Both the position numbers and the translations under genes were made by a program. The notes under the pieces are model-generated. The model was given only the letters and a program-made list of their open reading frames with translations, was not told the DNA's origin and did not search any database. DNA of 64,000 nt from Metallyticus violacea. Lineage: Eukaryota; Arthropoda; Insecta; Mantodea; Metallyticidae. Shown one piece after another: positions 57,641 to 64,000 of the stretch. How positions within the stretch are numbered: the stretch's first letter is position 1; each line of letters opens with the position of its first letter. The stretch spans positions 64,527,501-64,591,500 of the forward strand of contig CM060842.1 of assembly GCA_030762175.1 (NCBI GenBank). The letters are read 5' to 3'.

Positions 57641-59590
57641 GCGTAACAGGCCTCAGAAGTCTTTTTAAGTCGATGAAGATTCAATTTTTTTTCTCTCTTC
57701 CTTAAATTTAATATACCCTACATTTCATTAGGAAATACTATACATTCTTTAGGAGATATATGTAAAAATGTAAGGAATCCTCTAGCAAGTAGTAAATTGC
57801 TTACAGTTCTCTGCCAACCTGTATGTAGCAGTTACAATAAAGATTGACGAAATTGTACACACTTCTACAGAAGACTATGAGTTATTTAATATATCGTATG
57901 ACAATCTTGGCATGTGTGGCATGTTTTCTTGTAAACACATTAGAGGTAAAATGCATATAATACAAATGCTATTATTTCTTGTTATTTTTCTCAAGGAATG
58001 TATGAATTTAGAAAACAAAAAATAATAAAAGAAATCAATATGATTCAAGAACTTTATTTATTAGCCCCTTACGTCCACAAATATTTCGTATATAATGATA
58101 GCTCTCTCATGAGAGTGATTATTGTAAGGAGGAATTTTTTATGGTGTCATTCTTTATTACCTATTAGAAAGTTATATTCAGATTAATGGTTTAATGGCAA
58201 ATAAGAGGCAAGGGAAGCGAACTGTAATCCATCTTAAGTAACTTCCGTTCCTATAGCGCGTTTGCAATCAAGGGAAATCCGACGACATGAAGTTCCATAA
58301 TCCAGAAGAGCAATTCATCTATGGGAGTAAATTTAGATTAAAAGCAGTTGCACCTAGAAGGAGGTTGTGCAAATATTGGTAATTCTCTCACAAAACAATT
58401 TCCGTAACCAGATTGATCAAAAAATAAACACATATAACCACAATTGTAAATATGCTACTTTAAAAATATTCTTAGAAAACATCTGCATAGCTACATGGTC
58501 AGATTTCATTGAAAAGCTTTTAGTTTGGAATGGTAACACTCTACATGCATTCCCTGAAAGAAAAATGAATTAATGATGGAGGAAATGAGTTCGAAAACTG
58601 CTAGTACCTGCCAATTGCTGTTTTAGGACAAAGGAAAAACTCCGGAGGGAAAAAAGAAAGCGATAAGAAAATGCACCAGTCATCCTGACCCAACCAAGAT
58701 GCGAAACTGCATAATTAATCTCTTTTGGGGGAAAGATGCAGGTGACTGAATTTTAAAAGTACTTTACTGAATAACCAAAAGTCTTGCTCGTTTCCATTTA
58801 CATACATGCGGCATCTCAGTGAAAGCATGGGACACAAATCGTCTATTTCGGCCCATATGTTGGAAATTTGCTAATTTTTCTTACATAACATCTTTTCATC
58901 CTGAAGTTTAGTTACACTATAAAACTGTGGATACATTTTAAGAAGTCGTTTTTTACTGCTTTAGATGCAACTACATGCTTCATGCTGCAATTGTAAGAAC
59001 TATCAACATCCATCAAGCAATCCCGACAGCCTCCCGCAGGCTGTTGCGAGCCTATAAACCAACAATGGACATGACACAATGGCGAACTACACAGTAGGTA
59101 ATATGGTTATGTTACGGTTATGCATGGATTAACGAATATAACAATGCAGGCATGGGGAAAGTTTTGAATTCTGACACTTGGATTGATATTTTCTAACAAA
59201 CATTTACTTACTTGTAATTTCGCCCAAGATTAATTCCGTATTTCACTTACTTCTAATTTGCTTTTATCATTACCGACATATTCAGGATGCTATATTAATA
59301 AATAAATATGAAATATAAGTTTAGGTTAAAACTTGAGTAAGAGTTTGGTTTTAAGAAATCTCAACTTGGTTAAGCGTGAATCTCCTCATATGTTTTGAGT
59401 TTTCTCAGATATCTAAGTGATAACTAGACTTCGGAAAAAGCATTGCATGTGACACACTTGTTTCCGAATTTTACGCACGGAACTGCAGAATACGCCTGTC
59501 ACACAGCACACAGTTACTGAGGAGTACAGTTCATTCAGTAAAGAGAGGATTTTGTTCGTTCGCTTGCTCTTCAGAATGTCAACGTACAAA
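57641..59590. other. Gene-free stretch
   Basis: Short ORFs only. A perfect 7-bp hairpin (ACAGCCT-CCCGC-AGGCTGT) lies near 59028. Confidence 0.5.
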
Positions 59591-59596
59591 TCATGT

Positions 59597-60037
59597 AGGT
59601 AGGTAGGTAGGTAGGTAGGTAGGTAGGTAGGTAGGTAGGTAGGTAGGTAGGTGGGTAGGTGGGTGGGTAGGTAGGTGCGTGGGTGGGTAGGTAGGTGGGT
59701 GGGTGGGTAGGTAGGTAGGTGGGTAGGTAGGTGGGTAGGTGGGCGGGTGGGTAGGTAGGTAGGTGGGTGAGTGGGTAGGTAGGTGGGTGGGTAGGTAGGT
59801 AGGTCGGTAGGTAGGTCGGTAGGTAGGTAGGTGGGTGAGTGGGTAGGTAGGTGGGTGGGTGGGTTGGTAGGTAGGTCGGTAGGTAGGTAGGTAGGTCGGT
59901 AGATAGGTAGGTAGGTAGGTGGGTAGGTGGGCGGGTGGGTTGGTAGGTAGGTGGGTGAGTGGGTAGGTAGGTGGGTGGGTGGGTAGGTAGGTAGGTAGGT
60001 CGGTAGGTAGGTAGGTCGGTAGGTAGGTAGGTAGGTA
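59597..60037. repeat. GGTA-type tetranucleotide array with a higher-order repeat
   Basis: About 110 tetranucleotides, mostly GGTA, with GGTG, GGTC, GGCG and GAGT variants. Variant order is duplicated: the string starting GTGGGTAGGTGGGCGGGTGG occurs at 59731 and 59919, and GTGGGTGAGTGGGTAGG at 59763 and 59951, both exactly 188 bp apart; a further copy of the second is at 59831. The first 50 bp are pure GGTA. All three minus-strand frames stay open (up to 236 codons of Tyr-Leu-Pro-Thr type) because of the repeat, not because of a gene. Confidence 0.95.
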
Positions 60038-60044
60038 TACACAC

Positions 60045-60550
60045 ATGTTTCAGAAATAATTTTACAAACTTTGGTGGCGTGTTCCTCACACCAAAATAAG
60101 AAAAAAAAAGTCCATATAAACATATGTCCGGAAAGCCTTCGTTTTTTGAGTTATGAATGAAAGTTTACGCCAGTAAAATGACAATTTCTATCACATCTTT
60201 AATAGGGTTATTAGTTATTAGAAATTACATTAATGGTTAACCTTCAACAGTGAGAGCTATTGCTGCATTTTGCGAATAATATTTTGTCACATAAGTGTGC
60301 AGTGCTGACGCGCCAAGTGCTTCAACAGATTTGTATCGATAACATCATTCAATTACCTAACAAAATTTATTTTATTTTTGGTTGGAAACTTAATTTGTTA
60401 GATTGCACCCTTGAAACGTGTTGAAGTAAACTTTCATTAATAACTTAAAAGCTAAAGATTTCCGGACATATGTTTATATTTACTTTTTTTCTTCTTTTGG
60501 TGCAAGGAACCCGCCACCGACGTTTGTAAAAGTATTTCTGAAACATTATA
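60045..60550. mobile_element. MITE-like element with ~125-bp terminal inverted repeats
   Basis: The arms at about 60045-60172 and 60420-60550 are inverted copies of one another. Shared parts include ATGTTTCAGAAATA, GGTGGCG(T/G)GTTCCT, ACCAAAA and ATAAACATATGTCCGGAAA, then GAATGAAAGTTTA/TAATGAAAGTTTA. The centre (about 250 bp) has no ORF. The left arm begins right next to the GGTA array. The superfamily is unknown; a mariner-like or other cut-and-paste origin is possible. Confidence 0.8.
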
Positions 60551-60562
60551 TATAATATATAA

Positions 60563-60690
60563 ATGAAAAATAATATAACACTGTTAACAATGTAACTAAA
60601 TTAATAATAATTAGAACAGCAGAAAAGGATAAAACACTAAGAAAAAGACACAGATTTGCAATCGCTATATTTCGAACCACTATAGTTTTT
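60563..60690 (+). repeat. Dispersed ~125-bp repeat, copy 2
   Basis: Homologous to 6820-6945 in the same orientation. It starts just after the right arm of the MITE-like element. Nature unknown. Confidence 0.4.
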
Positions 60691-61727
60691 CTATGGCAAG
60701 AAGACAATATAACAGAAGCATGTTTCTTAGTACAGGGAAGATGTATTTTTTGCAGTTGAAAATGGTCTTTTCTGTAAGTTCTGAAGAGTGGAAATATGAA
60801 GAACTGACATGTAATATTAGGAGACACCTACAGTAATAAACATAAACTCACTTTGAATAGAATACTGTTGGATAGTGAGGCGAAACAGTTCAGCTAATCT
60901 CAGTTTTTTGAAGACATGTGCAGATAAACTACAGAATGGAGTTTTAGAAAATTCAGAAAACAACTCGTAGAATGTTAAACATTGCTGAAGACACATTGTA
61001 ACGTACTTATGACAAAATTGTGAGTTGAAAAACAAATTTGAAAATGAAGTTTGGATTTCATTCGAACAAAGCACATATCCCGTGGGGTGTCATGCTGCCA
61101 GTGTGATTGTAGTTAAGTGTCGGTAGGCCGTACCTTTTAACATAGAAATCGTTAGATACTGTTTAATTACTGTTCAATATACGAACTTTTGAATAGAGCT
61201 ATGAAAATGCTTTAGGCTCTTGTGTGAAGCTTACAAATGTGATATCCAACATGATAAACATAAGTTGTCTTGCATATGCTTCTGAGGAATTTAGGGTATG
61301 GCCAGTAATAGGGACCATTCATTAAGGGGAGTATTGGATTTTGTGGAGAGTAGAGGCAGTAGAAAGATATTCACCTAATAATAGGAGGTAGAAAATAACT
61401 CAATAGTTTTAATGTAACAATATGTTCAGTGCCTCTGGATAAATATTAATGTTTAGCAACTTTTCTATGATAATGTTGTGAATATAGTATCAAAAGGAAG
61501 ATCAACAACTAAACTAAATAAAATTTCAGTGTAAAGATTTATAATTAATAAATATAAAAATTAATAGGTTAGATACTTCTCTACTGGAATCCAAAAGGCT
61601 TTAAGTAGACGAGCCAGTATCTTCAGGAGATCCGAAAATTCTTGTTTCAATAAAAAAATATTTCAATATTTATTTAAGGTAATTAAATTAAAAATTCTGT
61701 TGGGACTATTCAAAGAGTGGGCATTAA
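60691..61727. other. AT-rich stretch, no gene seen
   Basis: Short ORFs only. Confidence 0.5.
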
Positions 61728-62795
61728 ATTTTGAAGCAATTTAGTAGGCTCCTGCTAAGTGCCCCAGGTTGGGCACCAATTTTGAAGCGATTTGGTAAAT
61801 TGATAAATGGTCGCTTCGGTGTTGTCTACGCTTCAATGACAATTTCTCTCAATAGCAATTTCAATTGCTATTACGTTGATTCGTACTCAACAGGACTGGG
61901 GCAGGAGTTCAATAGGGTAATTAATCATGCGATGCGATATAATATATATTTATACTTTATTATTTTCAAAATCCTTTGCGTTCTCTGGTGTCTTGCGTAC
62001 GATAGACTTAGCTACGTCGAATAAAAACTTAGCCGCCGCGAATAGAACTTGGAAATTAAACTGAGTACTGTATATGTCGCGGTGTATATCTTACAACTGA
62101 GTGCCACGTCGGAATTCGAATAACAAGTGCCTCTCGCCGCGTGTGAAACTTACAGAAAACTGCTTAGCTGATGTATCGGGACTGCATAACTGATAACTGC
62201 TTCTCAGCTGAAAAACTGACTAACTAATTATCAGAACTGCATGCCCGCTTCCGAAGTAGAACTTGTTATCTGCGCCTGAGCCGATTCTGTGAACTACATC
62301 CCTCAGCAACGTCGAACTTGTAATGAGTGCTCCAGCGGAACAAACGCTTTCTTATGTATTAAATTAAAATCAAGAATCGTTCGCTTAACGACGCCACGGG
62401 GTCACACAGGCGCAGCCCTATCTTTAAAAGTTCAAACATATATTTTCCATTGGCTGATTTAAGTTCACCTGCACACCTGCACACGCGCCATTCGCTATTT
62501 TTGAAAGATTAAAATATTTTGTTGACATTAGCTAGTTTAAAGGCTAACAATACAATGTCTGTCGAGATCAAAGCCCCAACAGATTTAAAGGTCATTGAGT
62601 TATTAACCCTACAACGGCAGTCCTTTTAAACGTGACACTACACTCTACCCTCAGGTTTCTTCTCTCTTTGAATAGAGTTTTATGGCCTTCTTGGCTTTCC
62701 AAATTACCGTAACGGAAAACATAAGATGGTTTCTCTTTTGTCGACGTACAATTCACATGATAGCATTATACCGTTTTATACATATATGACATCTA
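61728..62795 (+). mobile_element. Element X, copy 2
   Basis: Same orientation as copy 1 (4470-5415). It has the GGTTGGGCACCAATTTTGAA motif (61767), GGTCGCTTCGGTGTTG (61809), a decayed CGCCGCGTGTGAAACTTA tandem block (about 62020-62340), then TTCTTATGTATTAAATTAAA, CATTGGCTGATTTAAGTTCA and the 3' part up to about 62795. It is about 120 bp longer than copy 1, mainly in the tandem block. No coding sequence seen. Confidence 0.65.
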
Positions 62796-64000
62796 CATAC
62801 ATTACTAATTACACTACATGAAATATTATTATAAATAGGTTTTCAACATACATATTATATTATATTTACATTTCAGTAGGGGTAGGCCATAATTCACTGT
62901 ACACTGTATTTATCTTGTATGTACTATATTAAGTAATTAATAAATAGATTCATTCTTTCTTCACTGACAATGATAAAAAGTTATAATATTTAAAATAATA
63001 ATAATAATAATAACATCAACAAGAAAGTAAATTAAATGACAAATCCAATAAAGGGAAACTATCTACAGAGGAGGTGGTAAAACACAAAATTTGGTTCTGG
63101 TAGGTTTCACATATGTTACGCCGGGTGATTCAAAAAATATCAACAACGCATAATATGTTGTGCGGGACGGCAAATTGGTCATTTTCAAGAAGATGCCCAT
63201 GTAGGTAAATGCACGGTTTGGGCACTGTGAGGTGTTAAAAGTCAGCGCTTCGGATGTGGTGATGGATGTAATTTCCATATTTTGTCAAGAAACCTTCGCT
63301 AATTCTCATCGTGTATTTAACTACAACGTGGGTTCGAATTGTCGACTTCCAACATGATAACATCGATGGTGTAGAGGTTAGCGCATATGGTCAAAATTTG
63401 TTGTTATTTGCAAGCTGCCAAGTTTTTCACACGCTGCATGAATCCGTGCAATAAGAGACTGTTCTGACGTTACAGAAGTATCGAGACGGTATCGTAGACT
63501 TGCACAACCTGCAGGTGTGGGCGAAAGAAAATCCTAAATCGCAAATAGTCACAGTAATCAACACAGGTTCGGTGTTAAATTCGGGCTACATAACATACTA
63601 AGCATTTTTTGTGTGTTTTTAATCACCTTGTATAACGATATACACCATTTTTTTTAAAAATTAACATATTGTAGGAAATACTTTTGGAGCAGGATTCTAA
63701 TCAAAAGTAAGAAGAGCTGAATGGAACAGATCGATCTGCATTCATATATTATTGCACAGAGCTAGATGCTGTGTCCTCCATCTTTCTCTCTCTCAGACTT
63801 AATGCAATGTTTTTTCTATGCTCTGTCTAGTTTTTTTAACGATGTATTTGATTTACTATTATATATCATTGTATAAAATATCGGTATATGTCTCATTTCG
63901 GCTTAATATTTTTGGTACGTTTTTGATGGATACTCAATAATAACGGTCCGATGCTTTTCTGTTACATTGCCGAACGGAAGATACGTTGTTGTCATGGCAT
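62796..64000. other. Gene-free end of the window
   Basis: AT-rich with an AAT tract at 62992-63014. CGGGTGATTCAAAAAATATC near 63122 resembles a transposon terminal motif, and a tRNA-like A box (GGTGTAGAGGTTAGCGC, 63368) with a B-box-like GGGTTCGAATTGTC (63330) lies nearby but in the wrong order for a tRNA head. Confidence 0.4.

Noticed and set aside
59597..60037. Telomere-like array
   Set aside because: The insect telomere unit is TTAGG; this array has a four-base GGTA unit with variants and is interstitial.
59413..60123. Long minus-strand ORFs of 236, 172 and 151 codons rich in Leu-Pro-Thr-Tyr
   Set aside because: They come from the GGTA array, which leaves all three frames open. Three overlapping frames of the same type show it is a repeat effect, not a protein.
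1..64000. CRISPR array, bacterial operon, phage or integrated virus
   Set aside because: No regularly spaced repeats with unique spacers, no dense ORFs, and no viral replication or capsid motif were recognised.

Overview
This window looks like gene-poor, AT-rich nuclear DNA of an animal, most likely an insect with a large, repeat-filled genome. The base for this is indirect. There are no dense ORFs, operons or ribosome-binding sites. There are many short microsatellites, several tRNA-derived SINE families, and decayed Tc1/mariner-type transposons, several with the helix-turn-helix style and QDGAP motif common in insect genomes. No rRNA gene, true tRNA gene, CRISPR array, virus or complete host gene was recognised. 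Only one interval (41.70-41.86 kb, minus) looks somewhat like a host exon, and that call is weak. The window could be intergenic or part of a very long intron.

Layout. 0-4.4 kb: unique AT-rich DNA with one tRNA-like promoter relic. 4.47-5.42 kb: copy 1 of a ~1 kb dispersed element (here 'element X') with internal tandem repeats; copy 2 is at 61.73-62.80 kb. 5.4-14.5 kb: mostly featureless, with a tRNA-like relic (7.6 kb), a motif-rich stretch (10.6-10.95 kb) and a SINE of family B (11.7 kb). 14.5-15.35 kb: RNase H end of a dead non-LTR retrotransposon. 15.96-17.56 kb: copy 1 of 'element E', which carries ~145-bp tandem units; copy 2 lies inverted at 48.0-49.7 kb. 18.7-30.6 kb: a transposon-rich zone with four mariner-type relics and four SINEs. 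33.5-34.1 kb: a non-repetitive, homeodomain-motif-rich stretch, candidate regulatory DNA. 35.3-43.7 kb: SINEs of families A and C and microsatellites. 46.5-49.7 kb: a nested complex of mariner, SINE B and element E with an apparent local inversion. 52.1-53.3 kb: a mariner-type relic with inverted repeats of about 310 bp. 59.6-60.0 kb: a 440-bp GGTA-type array with a 188-bp higher-order repeat, next to a ~500-bp MITE.

The elements do not work together as a pathway. They are successive insertions at different stages of decay. The strongest evidence is structural: target-site duplications around SINEs of families A, B and C, matching terminal inverted repeats around the mariners, and the restoration of both a mariner end and a satellite array if one ~270-bp segment is turned round. 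No convincing new functional system was found. Identities were judged by eye, so boundaries are approximate, usually within 5-30 bp.
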